Below, in pieces: positions 28,723-38,945 of a stretch of 64,000 nucleotides of DNA; position 1 is the stretch's first letter; every line of letters starts with the position of its first letter. Source of the stretch: a bacterium (GTDB lineage: Bacteria; Desulfobacterota; Binatia; HRBIN30; CADEER01); NCBI GenBank assembly GCA_030430165.1, contig JAUIGL010000026.1, forward strand, positions 1 through 64,000. Reading direction: 5' to 3'. The position numbers and the translations under genes are program-made. The notes under the pieces were generated by a model. The model had not been told where the DNA came from. It did not search any database and saw only the letters and a list, made by a program, of their open reading frames with translations.

Positions 28723-30192
28723 CTAGACCTCGATTTGAAAGCGAACCTGAAACACATTGAGGATCCCGTCGTAGGGCCCGCCGTCGATGAAGGAAACCCC
28801 GTAGTTTGTCTGCCAGCGAATGTACCGGTTCCAGTACCAATTGAGCCCCAACGACAGCATGTGCATCTTGCCGCCGCGCACCGGGCCGTCGTCGAGGTTG
28901 GTGTAGGAGTAGCGCCCGCCCCATTCCAACGCGCCCCAGGTGCCGTTGTCCCATGACAGCGGCTGGTTGGGAATCAGCTGATCGAATACCCCGCGAGCGT
29001 AGTTGTACGGCCTGGTCTCGCCGGTCAGCAGGCGGTTGACCTGGAAGTAGAGCCCCGGGAAATCGACGCTGCCGGCCTCGCCGCCGCCGACGAACGCCTG
29101 CAGGTATTCGAACTGTCCCGACCAGGGGCCGGAGATGAAGGCAATTTCGGTGTCGAGAACGAAGGCATTGCGCGCATCGATCTCGCCGGTGTCGATGACG
29201 AACGGCGCGAGGAAGCTTTCCGGTCGCGACTGGTAGCGGATGCTGTTCTCGTTGGAAAACAGGTAGCTGCCGCCGATGCCGACGTGGAGTAGGGCCGGCT
29301 GCGGTTGGCTGTAGACCAGCGGCACCCACGTGGCGCGGCCGATGAAGCGCGCGAAGCTCTGGCTGGCGTCGCCGACTTCAACCTCCTGTCCGTTGGCGAA
29401 CCAACCGAGCGCCCAGGTCGTTCGTCGCGAGCGGTTGCTGTCGGCGACGTTGATGCCGGCCAGGGTTCCGGGGCCGAACGCCTGCACCGGCGACGGGTTC
29501 TCCATGAACCCGCGATCGCGGCTGCTGTACACTGCATCGAACGACATCGGCGCGGTGTACTGTCCGGCTCGGATCGATCCGATGTAGGGCAGGTCGTTCA
29601 GTTGCAGGTACGCGGTGTCGATGAAGAAGTTGCTGGTGATCGCGCCCATCTGGATGTTGAAGTCGATCGGGTAGACCAGCGCGAAGACGGTTCCCCGCGC
29701 CACCAGGAAGGACCGCCGAACGTCGATGCCGTCGCCGATCTGGCGGAGGCCGTCGGCTTCGACGTAGGCGGAGGCGTCGACGTGGAGACGGAAGCCGAGC
29801 TCGCCGGTCACCAAGGGGTCGCGGGTGAGATAGGGCCTTCTGAGGTGTCCGCCCTCCTCGATCCGCAAAGAGCCGAGCAGTCGGTACTTCACTCCTTCGT
29901 CCCAGTAGGCCTGGAAGAAAACCTGGTCTTGTTCCGGACCGGTGTACTCCACTCGGTCCTCGGCGGTCGGCTCGCCTACCGGTTCGCCGGCCCCGACGGC
30001 CGTCTCGTCGGCCGCTTCCTCGGCGTCCGTCTCGGTGACGACGGTGTCCCCGGCCGGAACCTGGTCGGCGACTGGTGGCGCCGGCTCCTCGCCGCCGGCG
30101 ACGCAAGCCAGACTCGCGGCCAGGGCGGCAGCGGCGCAGGCCATGCCGAATCGCGGGCCGCGTTGCGGCCGTCTCGTCGGGCAGCGTCGCAT
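28723..30192 (-). CDS. Outer-membrane porin, OprO/OprP-like
   Basis: A 489-residue exported beta-barrel. After a signal-type N-terminus (ATG 30192, hydrophobic segment MACAAAALAASLACVAG) comes an acidic Thr/Glu-rich linker, then a barrel with alternating aromatic strands such as FRLHVDASAYVEADG, NFFIDTAYLQLND and RWQTNYGVSFI. The 'DAYLQLN..P...IRAGQYTAPMS' pattern belongs to the phosphate-selective porin O/P family. An in-frame GTG/ATG further upstream (30258) would add an Arg-rich stretch and is less likely. It is probably co-transcribed with the hydrolase downstream; ligand specificity unknown. Confidence 0.8.
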   Translation of the reverse strand: MRRCPTRRPQRGPRFGMACAAAALAASLACVAGGEEPAPPVADQVPAGDTVVTETDAEEAADETAVGAGEPVGEPTAEDRVEYTGPEQDQVFFQAYWDEGVKYRLLGSLRIEEGGHLRRPYLTRDPLVTGELGFRLHVDASAYVEADGLRQIGDGIDVRRSFLVARGTVFALVYPIDFNIQMGAITSNFFIDTAYLQLNDLPYIGSIRAGQYTAPMSFDAVYSSRDRGFMENPSPVQAFGPGTLAGINVADSNRSRRTTWALGWFANGQEVEVGDASQSFARFIGRATWVPLVYSQPQPALLHVGIGGSYLFSNENSIRYQSRPESFLAPFVIDTGEIDARNAFVLDTEIAFISGPWSGQFEYLQAFVGGGEAGSVDFPGLYFQVNRLLTGETRPYNYARGVFDQLIPNQPLSWDNGTWGALEWGGRYSYTNLDDGPVRGGKMHMLSLGLNWYWNRYIRWQTNYGVSFIDGGPYDGILNVFQVRFQIEV

Positions 30193-30261
30193 GCGGACGC
30201 GGTGTCGGGGGAAGCAAGCCCGGGCGCGGCCGTGGTGATCTGGCCGCGCCCGGCGCATGGA

Positions 30262-31797
<1,536 letters not shown>

Positions 31798-32110
31798 TGT
31801 CGTCCTCGCCGGTTTGGTTTGCGTGGGGCACCGCGCCGCGAGCGCGGTGAGCGATCCCCCTTCTATATCGGGGATCGGGCGGTCCGTCCACGGCCTTGGG
31901 ACGAATGTGGGAGGGTTGCCGGGAGGCGCGGGCGATCGGCCCTGGCGTCGTGATTCTACCCGTGAGTCAAGGGGTTGCGCGGCCGGGGTCGCGGCTCGAG
32001 GGAGCCTGGCGGCGCCCCGGGCGGCGTCTTCGCGCTTGTTTCACAGGCCCCGGCCTACTATGGGAGCGAGGGGGTAGGCAGCGCTGCTTTGGGGGCGCGA
32101 CGGGAGAGCT
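31798..32110. promoter_or_regulatory. Divergent region with two hairpins in the ahcY leader
   Basis: Between ahcY (left, minus) and the di-heme propeller gene (right, plus). Reading toward ahcY, a hairpin with GATCCCC/GGGGGATC arms (31852-31878) is followed by one with CACCGCGC/GCGCGGTG arms (31829-31849), then the ribosome site. The tandem stems could be a regulatory leader or a transcription start-region fold. The sequence does not match the conserved core of the known SAH riboswitch that I can recall. Nothing else recognisable is present up to 32110. Confidence 0.4.
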
Positions 32111-35100
32111 ATGTTCAGAATCCTCTTGGGACTCTTGTGTGCGTTGGTCGCGGTGCCGGGTGCCGCGCGGGCCAACTTTACACTCTTCGAAACCGGACAG
32201 GTGAGGCCGCTGGCGCTGTCGTCGGATCGATCCAGATTGTACGCGCTCAACACGCCGGACAACCGCGTCGAGATCTTCTCGGTCGATTCGGCCGGCCTGA
32301 CCCATCTCGGATCGGTCGAAGTCGGTCTCGAGCCGTGCGCGATCGCCTTGCGCAACGATGGCGAGGCGTGGGTCGTCAATCATCTTTCGGACAGCGTCAG
32401 CGTCGTCGACTTGAGCGCCAGCCCGCCGCGCGTGGTGCGCACGCTGCTCGTCGGTGACGAGCCGCGCGACATCGTATTCGGCGGCAGTGCCGGCAATCGG
32501 GCGTTCATTACGACTGCCCACCGCGGCCAGAATTCGGTGGTCGATCCGCAGCTGACCACGCCGGGGGTCGGACGCGCCGATGTCTGGGTGTTCGACGCGG
32601 GCGCGCTCGGCACCGACCTCGGCGGTACGCCGGTTTCGGTGCTGACCTTGTTTGGCGATACGCCGCGGCCGCTCGCCGTCAGCCCGGACGGATCGACCGT
32701 CTACGCCGGCGTTTTCCACTCCGGAAACCAGACGACGGTGGTGTCCGAGGGCGCCGTCTGCGACACCAGCGACGCCAACATCAACGCCAATCAGGTTCAA
32801 GGGCCGTGCACGGTCGGCGGCGAGTCGATGCCGGGCGGCCTGCCGCTGCCGCACCGCGATCACCAAGGGGCGGTGCGCCCGGAAGTCGGCTTGATCGTGC
32901 GTTACAACGGTACCAACTGGGTCGATGAGCTGGGCCGCGTCTGGGATAACGGCGTCAAGTTCGACCTGCCCGACTTCGACGTGTTCGCGATCGATGCCAA
33001 CGCCAATCCGCCGGTCGAGTCGGCGGTGTACTCGCACGTCGGCACGATCCTCTTCAACATGGCGGTCAACCCCGACAACGGGAAGGTCTACGTCACCAAC
33101 GCCGAATCGCGCAACGAAGTCCGCTTCGAGGGGCCCGGGATCGCCAGCACGACCGTGCAGGGGCATCTCGCCGAGTACCGCATCTCGATTCTCGACGGCT
33201 CGACGGTCACTCCGCGCCACCTCAACAAGCACATCGACTACAGTATCCGCCCGGCGCCCGCCGGGGTGAAGCAGAACAGTTTGGCGACGCCGCTCGACAT
33301 CGTCGTCTCGTCCGACGGCGACACCGTGTACACCGTGGCGTTCGGCTCGGGCAAGGTCGGCGTCTTCGACACCGCCTCGCTCGAAGACGACAGCTTCGTG
33401 CCGAGCAGTGCCAACCACGTGGCCCTCAGCGCCGGCGGGCCGAGCGGAATCGTCCTCGACGAGCCGCGCGATCGCGCCTACGTGCTGACCCGGTTCGACA
33501 ATGGAATCTCGATCATCGATATCGACAGTCTGACCGAGATCGACCATCGCCCGATCTACAACCCCGAGCCGGGTAGTGTCGTCGGCGGACGCCCGTTCCT
33601 CTACGACGCCAATCTGACGTCGAGCAACGGCGAGGCCTCTTGCTCGAGCTGCCACATCTTCGGCGACTTCGACAGCTTGGCGTGGGATCTCGGGAATCCG
33701 GATGACGAGCGCATCCCCAACCCGTTGCCGATCAAGCTGGAGGATGTCGCGGTCCTCAATGGCGAGGACGTCGACTTCGACAACTTTCACCCGATGAAGG
33801 GACCGATGACCACGCAGACGCTGCGCGGCATGGCCAATCACGGTGCGATGCACTGGCGCGGCGATCGCGCCGACGGCGCCGAGCCTTTCAACGAAGACAT
33901 CGCCTTCCGCAACTTCCGGGTCGCTTTCCCGGGTCTGGTGGGTCGCGCTTCGCAGCTTCCCGAGTCGGCGATGCAAGCGTTCTCGGACTTCAGCCTGCAG
34001 ATCTTCCTGCCGCCCAATCCGATCCGCGCCCTCGACAACTCGCTCACGCCCGATCAGCAGGCGGGCTTCAACTTCATGACCGGCAGCCGCCGCTCCGATG
34101 GTCTCTTCGTCGGCGGCGGCACTGGCTTCAATTGCGTCGGCTGCCACACCTTCAACCCGTCGCAAGGGTTCTTCGGCACCGACGGTCAAGCCAGCTTCGA
34201 GAACGAAACCCAGATCATGAAGATTCCGCACATCCGCAACATGTACCAAAAGGTGGGCATGTTCGGCATGCCGGCGGTCGGATTCTTCAATGGCGGCAAC
34301 AACGGGCACCAGGGGCAGCAGGTGCGCGGCTTCGGCTTCCTCCACGACGGCAGCACCGACACGCTATTCCGCTTCTTCAACGCGACGGTGTTCAACGACG
34401 GAGGTACGTTCAACCCCGTCGGCTTCAACGGCGGCAACAACCAGCGCCGTCAGGTCGAGGCGTTCTCGCTCGCTTCCGACACCAATCTGGCGCCGATCGT
34501 CGGCCAGCAGATTTCGCTCACCAACACCAATGCCCCGATCGCTGGTCCGCGCATCGACTTGCTCCTGCAGCGCGCCGCGGCGTCGTATCCCGTGCCGGGC
34601 AATGCCGGCGCGGCCGAGTGCGACGTCGTCGTCAAGGGCGTGGTCGGCGGCGAGCATCGCGGCTGGCTGCGCATCGCCGTCGATACCTTCCGCAGCGACC
34701 GTGCCTCGGAGCCCCTGCTGAGCGATGCCCAGCTGCGGGCGCTGGCAGCGGTGCCCGGTCAGGAGCTGACCTACACCTGCGTGCCGCCGGGCAACGGTAC
34801 GAGAATCGGCCTCGATCGCGACAGCGACGGTTTCTTCGATCGCGACGAGCTCGACGTCGGCGCCGACCCCGCCGACCCGAGCAGCGACCCGACCAACGTG
34901 ACTCCGACGCCGACCTCGACGGCCACCGCGACCGCTACCGCCACGCTGACCAACACGGCGACGGCGACGGATACGCCGACCGCGACCTTCACCGCGACTC
35001 CGACGGCGACCGACACGCCGACTCCGACCGTGCTCGTGGTTGCCACCGACACGCCGACCGCGACGTTTACGGCGACGGCGACGGCGACCGAAACGCCGAC

Positions 35101-35692
35101 GGCGACCGGCACCTCGACCTGGACTGCCACCGAAGTGCCGGTGTGCGCTGCGCAGCCGCGTTCCGGCTGCGTCGCCGCCACCGCCGGCAAGCTCAAGATC
35201 AAGCACCGGTCAGGCTCCAACAAGAGCTTCAAGTGGCTGTGGCTGAAGGGCGATCTCGATACCGCGGAGCTGGGCGATCCGACCTCCGCGACCGGTTACC
35301 AGATTTGCCTCTACGACGAGGACGCGCTCCTCGCCGAGAACGCGATCGTGATGGAGCTCGGTGCCGGCGGTGTGTGTCCGGCGAAACCCTGTTGGAAGGC
35401 GCTCGGCGGCTCGACTCTGCGCGGCTACCGCTACCGCGACCGCGAGGGCTTCCAGTCGGGAGTGGGCAAGCTGCTGGTCAAGGGTGGCAAGCCCGGTCGC
35501 GACAAGATCCTGGTCAGCGCGCGCGGCAGCTTGGTGCCGCTCCCAGGCGCTGCCGAGGGCACCCAGTACTTCCACCAGGACGACGCGCTGACGGTGCAGT
35601 TGGTCAACGACGCCGGCTACTGTTGGGAGTCGGTGTTCGCGCCGAGCACGGTGCGGCGCAACGAATTCGACCGCTACGACGCCAAGTTCTGA
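32111..35692 (+). CDS. Secreted beta-propeller di-heme cytochrome protein with TSP3 and Thr/Pro linker
   Basis: A 1193-residue exported protein. Signal peptide 1-22; YVTN/YncE-type beta-propeller repeats (about 25-490, e.g. GLEPCAIALRNDGEAWVVN, SPDGSTVYAGVF); then a cytochrome-peroxidase-like region with two heme motifs, CSSCH (~512) and CVGCH (~676). A thrombospondin type-3-like calcium loop, DRDSDGFFDRDELD (~900), precedes a Thr/Pro/Ala-rich linker (~930-1005) and a C-terminal ~185-residue domain (SGCVAATAGKLKIKHRSG...) that I do not recognise. Probably an electron-transfer or oxidase protein at the cell surface. GGGAGAG precedes the ATG. Confidence 0.78.
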   Translation: MFRILLGLLCALVAVPGAARANFTLFETGQVRPLALSSDRSRLYALNTPDNRVEIFSVDSAGLTHLGSVEVGLEPCAIALRNDGEAWVVNHLSDSVSVVDLSASPPRVVRTLLVGDEPRDIVFGGSAGNRAFITTAHRGQNSVVDPQLTTPGVGRADVWVFDAGALGTDLGGTPVSVLTLFGDTPRPLAVSPDGSTVYAGVFHSGNQTTVVSEGAVCDTSDANINANQVQGPCTVGGESMPGGLPLPHRDHQGAVRPEVGLIVRYNGTNWVDELGRVWDNGVKFDLPDFDVFAIDANANPPVESAVYSHVGTILFNMAVNPDNGKVYVTNAESRNEVRFEGPGIASTTVQGHLAEYRISILDGSTVTPRHLNKHIDYSIRPAPAGVKQNSLATPLDIVVSSDGDTVYTVAFGSGKVGVFDTASLEDDSFVPSSANHVALSAGGPSGIVLDEPRDRAYVLTRFDNGISIIDIDSLTEIDHRPIYNPEPGSVVGGRPFLYDANLTSSNGEASCSSCHIFGDFDSLAWDLGNPDDERIPNPLPIKLEDVAVLNGEDVDFDNFHPMKGPMTTQTLRGMANHGAMHWRGDRADGAEPFNEDIAFRNFRVAFPGLVGRASQLPESAMQAFSDFSLQIFLPPNPIRALDNSLTPDQQAGFNFMTGSRRSDGLFVGGGTGFNCVGCHTFNPSQGFFGTDGQASFENETQIMKIPHIRNMYQKVGMFGMPAVGFFNGGNNGHQGQQVRGFGFLHDGSTDTLFRFFNATVFNDGGTFNPVGFNGGNNQRRQVEAFSLASDTNLAPIVGQQISLTNTNAPIAGPRIDLLLQRAAASYPVPGNAGAAECDVVVKGVVGGEHRGWLRIAVDTFRSDRASEPLLSDAQLRALAAVPGQELTYTCVPPGNGTRIGLDRDSDGFFDRDELDVGADPADPSSDPTNVTPTPTSTATATATATLTNTATATDTPTATFTATPTATDTPTPTVLVVATDTPTATFTATATATETPTATGTSTWTATEVPVCAAQPRSGCVAATAGKLKIKHRSGSNKSFKWLWLKGDLDTAELGDPTSATGYQICLYDEDALLAENAIVMELGAGGVCPAKPCWKALGGSTLRGYRYRDREGFQSGVGKLLVKGGKPGRDKILVSARGSLVPLPGAAEGTQYFHQDDALTVQLVNDAGYCWESVFAPSTVRRNEFDRYDAKF

Positions 35693-35709
35693 GCGATCCG
35701 GCAATCGGG

Positions 35710-35751
35710 GTCGCTATCGGTATCGCCTTCGCTTCCGATACCGATAGCGAC
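35710..35751. repeat. Perfect 16-bp inverted repeat between convergent genes
   Basis: GTCGCTATCGGTATCG (35710-35725) and its exact inverse (35736-35751) flank a 10-base loop. It lies between the stops of the propeller gene and the permease. No T-run; likely a REP-type palindrome doubling as a bidirectional transcription barrier. Confidence 0.7.
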
Positions 35752-35792
35752 TCCGCCCCTCGGCGTCGAGCGCGGCGCGGCGTTCTCCGGCG

Positions 35793-36998
35793 TCATTCGG
35801 CTGGCACGCCGAACAGGAAGACCGCCAGGCAGAGGACGCTGAGCGCCGCGAACAGCGCCATTCGCAGCGACCGCCGGGGGACTGCGTGACTCTGCATCGC
35901 CAGGCCCAGGGCGAGGGCGCACTGCAGACAATAGTAGAGTGCGAAGGCGCGCGAGGCGTAGGCGATGATCTGGTTGACGTCGGTCTCCCAGGTGAGCGCG
36001 AGGGTGAGGCAGAGGATCAACAGGTAGGCGTAGCGGGGCGGTAGCTTGCCGATGGTGATGTCCTCGATGAGCCCGCCGGCGCCTTCGTTGTCGGCGACGG
36101 CGGCGCTGAACTGGCTGCCGATCGCCGCGGTCGTCAGCAGGATCGGCAACACGGCTGCGATTGGCGCCGTCATTTGGATGATCGCGGTGACCTCGGCGCC
36201 GAGGTCGGCGCGAAACAGCACCGTGGTCAGACCGATGAACAGCAGGTAGATCGCCGCGGAGAGGAGCTGGGCGTAGCGCATGGTCCGGATTCTCAGCTCC
36301 GCGGGGTGCTCTTCGCCCAGGTAGCGAGAGGTCTCGAAGCCCTGGACGACGATCAACAGGCCGAGCAGCGCCCGCAGGTCGCTGCCGTCGAGCGACGAGT
36401 CGACCGGGGGCTCTCCCCACTCGCCGGCGAACACGAGCCGCGCGTTGTAGATGAAGAGCGCGACCAGGAGCGCGGCGATCATTCCCAGGTTGAGGCTGAC
36501 CGCGTACTTCTCAATGGCTTCCAGCTGCGCCAGGCCGCGCCACATCCCGAAGCCGCCGATGATGACGAGGAGGGTGGTCGTCACCCAGGGGGCGGCGTCC
36601 GCCGCGGTCACGCCGAGCGCTTGGGTCAGAAACGCTGCGAGCAGCTGCAGGTAGTAGGTGATCGAGACCAGATAGGCGCCGGCCAACACCACCCGCGAGA
36701 GAAAACCGAGATCCTGCAGGGGGCCGCGCCCCTGGTTCTCGATCGGCTCGAAATGGCGGATGTTGAAGCGAATGGCACTGCCCACCCCGTAGGCGAGCAC
36801 CAGCAACAGCGCCATCGAGGGAAGGGCATAGGTGCCGACGATGGTGGCCAGCAGAGGGGCGCTCACCAGGAACCCGCTGCCCATGATCGAGGCGAGCGGG
36901 GTGACCGTGGCGGCCCAGGTGTCGGAGCCGGAGAGGCGCCGAGAGAAGGCGAGGAAGCCGGCGACGGTGGCGGCGACGACGATGATGAGCGCGTTCAT
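35793..36998 (-). CDS. APC-superfamily-like permease
   Basis: An integral membrane protein of 401 residues from ATG 36998 (an upstream in-frame start at 37079 would add 27 polar residues). About eleven hydrophobic segments; GSGFLVSAPLLATIVGTYALPSM (in parts) near the N-terminus resembles the unwound helix 1 of LeuT-fold carriers. The family is in the APC/NSS/Nramp-like fold group but I cannot name a substrate; it is not a clear amino acid permease by motif. Monocistronic. Confidence 0.65.
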   Translation of the reverse strand: MNALIIVVAATVAGFLAFSRRLSGSDTWAATVTPLASIMGSGFLVSAPLLATIVGTYALPSMALLLVLAYGVGSAIRFNIRHFEPIENQGRGPLQDLGFLSRVVLAGAYLVSITYYLQLLAAFLTQALGVTAADAAPWVTTTLLVIIGGFGMWRGLAQLEAIEKYAVSLNLGMIAALLVALFIYNARLVFAGEWGEPPVDSSLDGSDLRALLGLLIVVQGFETSRYLGEEHPAELRIRTMRYAQLLSAAIYLLFIGLTTVLFRADLGAEVTAIIQMTAPIAAVLPILLTTAAIGSQFSAAVADNEGAGGLIEDITIGKLPPRYAYLLILCLTLALTWETDVNQIIAYASRAFALYYCLQCALALGLAMQSHAVPRRSLRMALFAALSVLCLAVFLFGVPAE

Positions 36999-37157
36999 CA
37001 CGAGCGGGCACTCGGCTTGCGGCGCGGGGCGATTGCGAGCATCCGGCAAGCTACCAGTGCAAGCCCAAAATGGCGACAATCGCCGGTGCTACGACTCGTA
37101 TCGGGGCAGTCTCATCGATGAGTACGCTACCACGGGACGCGGCCCGGCCCGAATTCC

Positions 37158-37277
37158 GTCCCCCCTTGCCAAGGGGGGACTTCAGGGGGGTCAAACGGAG
37201 CGCAAACGGCCCGAGAATGGACGCTTCTCACGTCGCGGTATGACCTCCCCCTAGCCCCCTCCTTGTCAAGGAGGGGG
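37158..37277. repeat. Pair of CCCCCTTG-CAAGGGGG palindromes
   Basis: Two palindromes with 11-bp arms: GTCCCCCCTTG/CAAGGGGGGAC (37158-37180) and CCCCCTCCTTG/CAAGGAGGGGG (37255-37277), about 75 bp apart, with partly inverted flanks (TCAGGGGGGTCA against TGACCTCCCCC). This is a widespread style of intergenic repeat. The whole 36999-37456 stretch holds no gene that I can see apart from the aldehyde dehydrogenase ribosome site at its end. Confidence 0.65.
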
Positions 37278-37456
37278 GATTTGGGGCGATCGTTTGCGAC
37301 TGTCTGTTGATCTGACTGACCCCACTACCTGAGTCGCGGCGGGGTTGCAGTTGGTTGGGCGTCGTGAAGATGATGGCAGTTGCTCGCTCGCCGGGCGGCG
37401 AGCGGGCTCTGCCGAGGCGCCCCGGTGCGCGGCGCAAGCCCCAGAGGAGAGACGGA

Positions 37457-38893
37457 ATGGCGCAAACTGCCCAACTGAAGCAAATCGACGTTGCCGAGAA
37501 CGAAGCGCAGCGCATCTTCCAGATGCAACGCGCCGCCTATCTGAAGCAGCCGTATCCCAGCTTCGACGAGCGGATCGACCGATTGAACGAGCTCGAGCGC
37601 GTGCTGGTCGACAACGTCGACGCGATCGCGGCCGCGGTCAACGCCGACTTCGGCAATCGCTGCGAGGAGGAGACCAAGATCCTCGAGGTGTTCGGTTGCG
37701 TCGACGGCCTGCGCGATACCCGGCGCCGGCTGAAGAAGTGGATGAAGCCGCAGAAGCGCCACGTTTCGATGAACTTCGCGACCGGCGCCAATCGGGTGAT
37801 CCCACAACCGAAGGGGATCGTCGGAATCGTTTCGCCTTGGAACTATCCGCTCTTCCTGACGGTCAGCCCGCTGACCAGCATTCTCGCCGCCGGCAACCGG
37901 GCGATGATCAAGATGGCGTCGAGCTCGCAGAACCTGTGCGTGCTGCTCGCCGAGAAATTCGCCGAAGTGTTCGACCAGGACACCGTCGCGATCCTGCCGG
38001 GGGTGCGCGGCAGCGAGTTCTCGACGCTGCCGTTCGACCACATGATCTTCACCGGCTCCGCCGACGCGGGGCGCACGGTGATGAAGTCGGCGGCGGACAA
38101 CCTCACCCCCGTGACGCTGGAGCTCGGCGGCAAGTCGCCGACCATCATCTGCGAGGACTTCGACATCGAAACCGCCGCTTCGCGCATCATGTACGGCAAG
38201 CTGGTCAATGCCGGGCAGACCTGCTTGGCGCCGGACTACCTGTTCGTGCCGGAGAGCAAGCGGGACGCCTTCGTCGATGCGGCGCGCCGCCTCGTCCAGG
38301 AGCGCTATCCCGACACCAACGACCGGAGCTACACGTCGGTGATCGACGAAAAGTCATACCGGCGGCTGCGCGCCACGCTCGAGGACGCCGAAGCCAAGGG
38401 CGCGACCCTGGTGCCGTTGGTCCCCTCGTCGTCGTTCAACGACGTTCAGCGCAAGATCCCGCCGCATCTGGTGCTCGATCCGACCGAGGAAATGACCATC
38501 CTGCAGGAAGAGATCTTCGGGCCGCTGTTCCCGGTGAAGACCTACCGGTCGCTCGACGAGGTCATCGAGTACGTGAACGTGCGCGATCGCCCGCTCGGCC
38601 TGTACATCTTCACCAACGACAAGCAGACGGAGGAGTCGATCCTCTACCGCACCATCTCCGGCGGGGTAACCGTCAACAACACCATCCTGCACGTCGCCCA
38701 GCACGACATGCCTTTCGGCGGGATCGGCGCCAGCGGCATGGGGCACTACCACGGGCACGAGGGCTTCCTCGAGTTCTCGAAGCTGCGGCCGGTGTTCACC
38801 AGCCCGAAGCTCAAGCTGATCGAAATGTTCTACCCGCCCTACCGCAAGCGGCATCAGCGCATGGTCGACTTCATGTTGCGCTTCGGGCGCTGA
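37457..38893 (+). CDS. Aldehyde dehydrogenase, coniferyl-aldehyde type
   Basis: NAD(P)-dependent oxidation of an aldehyde to the acid. 478 residues from ATG 37457, which follows GAGGAGAGACGGA; an in-frame upstream ATG is rejected for lack of a ribosome site. Cofactor/catalytic motifs: PWNYPLFLTVSPL, FTGSADAGRTVM, the general-base Glu in TLELGGKSP and the nucleophile Cys in NAGQTCLAPDY. The short C-terminus and the 'PQPKGIVGIVSPWNYP' opening place it with coniferyl aldehyde dehydrogenase/fatty-aldehyde subgroups. Substrate not determined. Confidence 0.92.
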   Translation: MAQTAQLKQIDVAENEAQRIFQMQRAAYLKQPYPSFDERIDRLNELERVLVDNVDAIAAAVNADFGNRCEEETKILEVFGCVDGLRDTRRRLKKWMKPQKRHVSMNFATGANRVIPQPKGIVGIVSPWNYPLFLTVSPLTSILAAGNRAMIKMASSSQNLCVLLAEKFAEVFDQDTVAILPGVRGSEFSTLPFDHMIFTGSADAGRTVMKSAADNLTPVTLELGGKSPTIICEDFDIETAASRIMYGKLVNAGQTCLAPDYLFVPESKRDAFVDAARRLVQERYPDTNDRSYTSVIDEKSYRRLRATLEDAEAKGATLVPLVPSSSFNDVQRKIPPHLVLDPTEEMTILQEEIFGPLFPVKTYRSLDEVIEYVNVRDRPLGLYIFTNDKQTEESILYRTISGGVTVNNTILHVAQHDMPFGGIGASGMGHYHGHEGFLEFSKLRPVFTSPKLKLIEMFYPPYRKRHQRMVDFMLRFGR

Positions 38894-38945
38894 GCGCGGC
38901 GTCGTTTCTTCGCCGAGAGGGGGTGCGGCGGCGCCGTACCTCCTC

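Noticed and set aside
31798-31900. SAH riboswitch upstream of ahcY
   Set aside because: The conserved core (AGGAGCGCUGC and CAGGCUCG type elements) could not be found in the leader; only unrelated hairpins are present.
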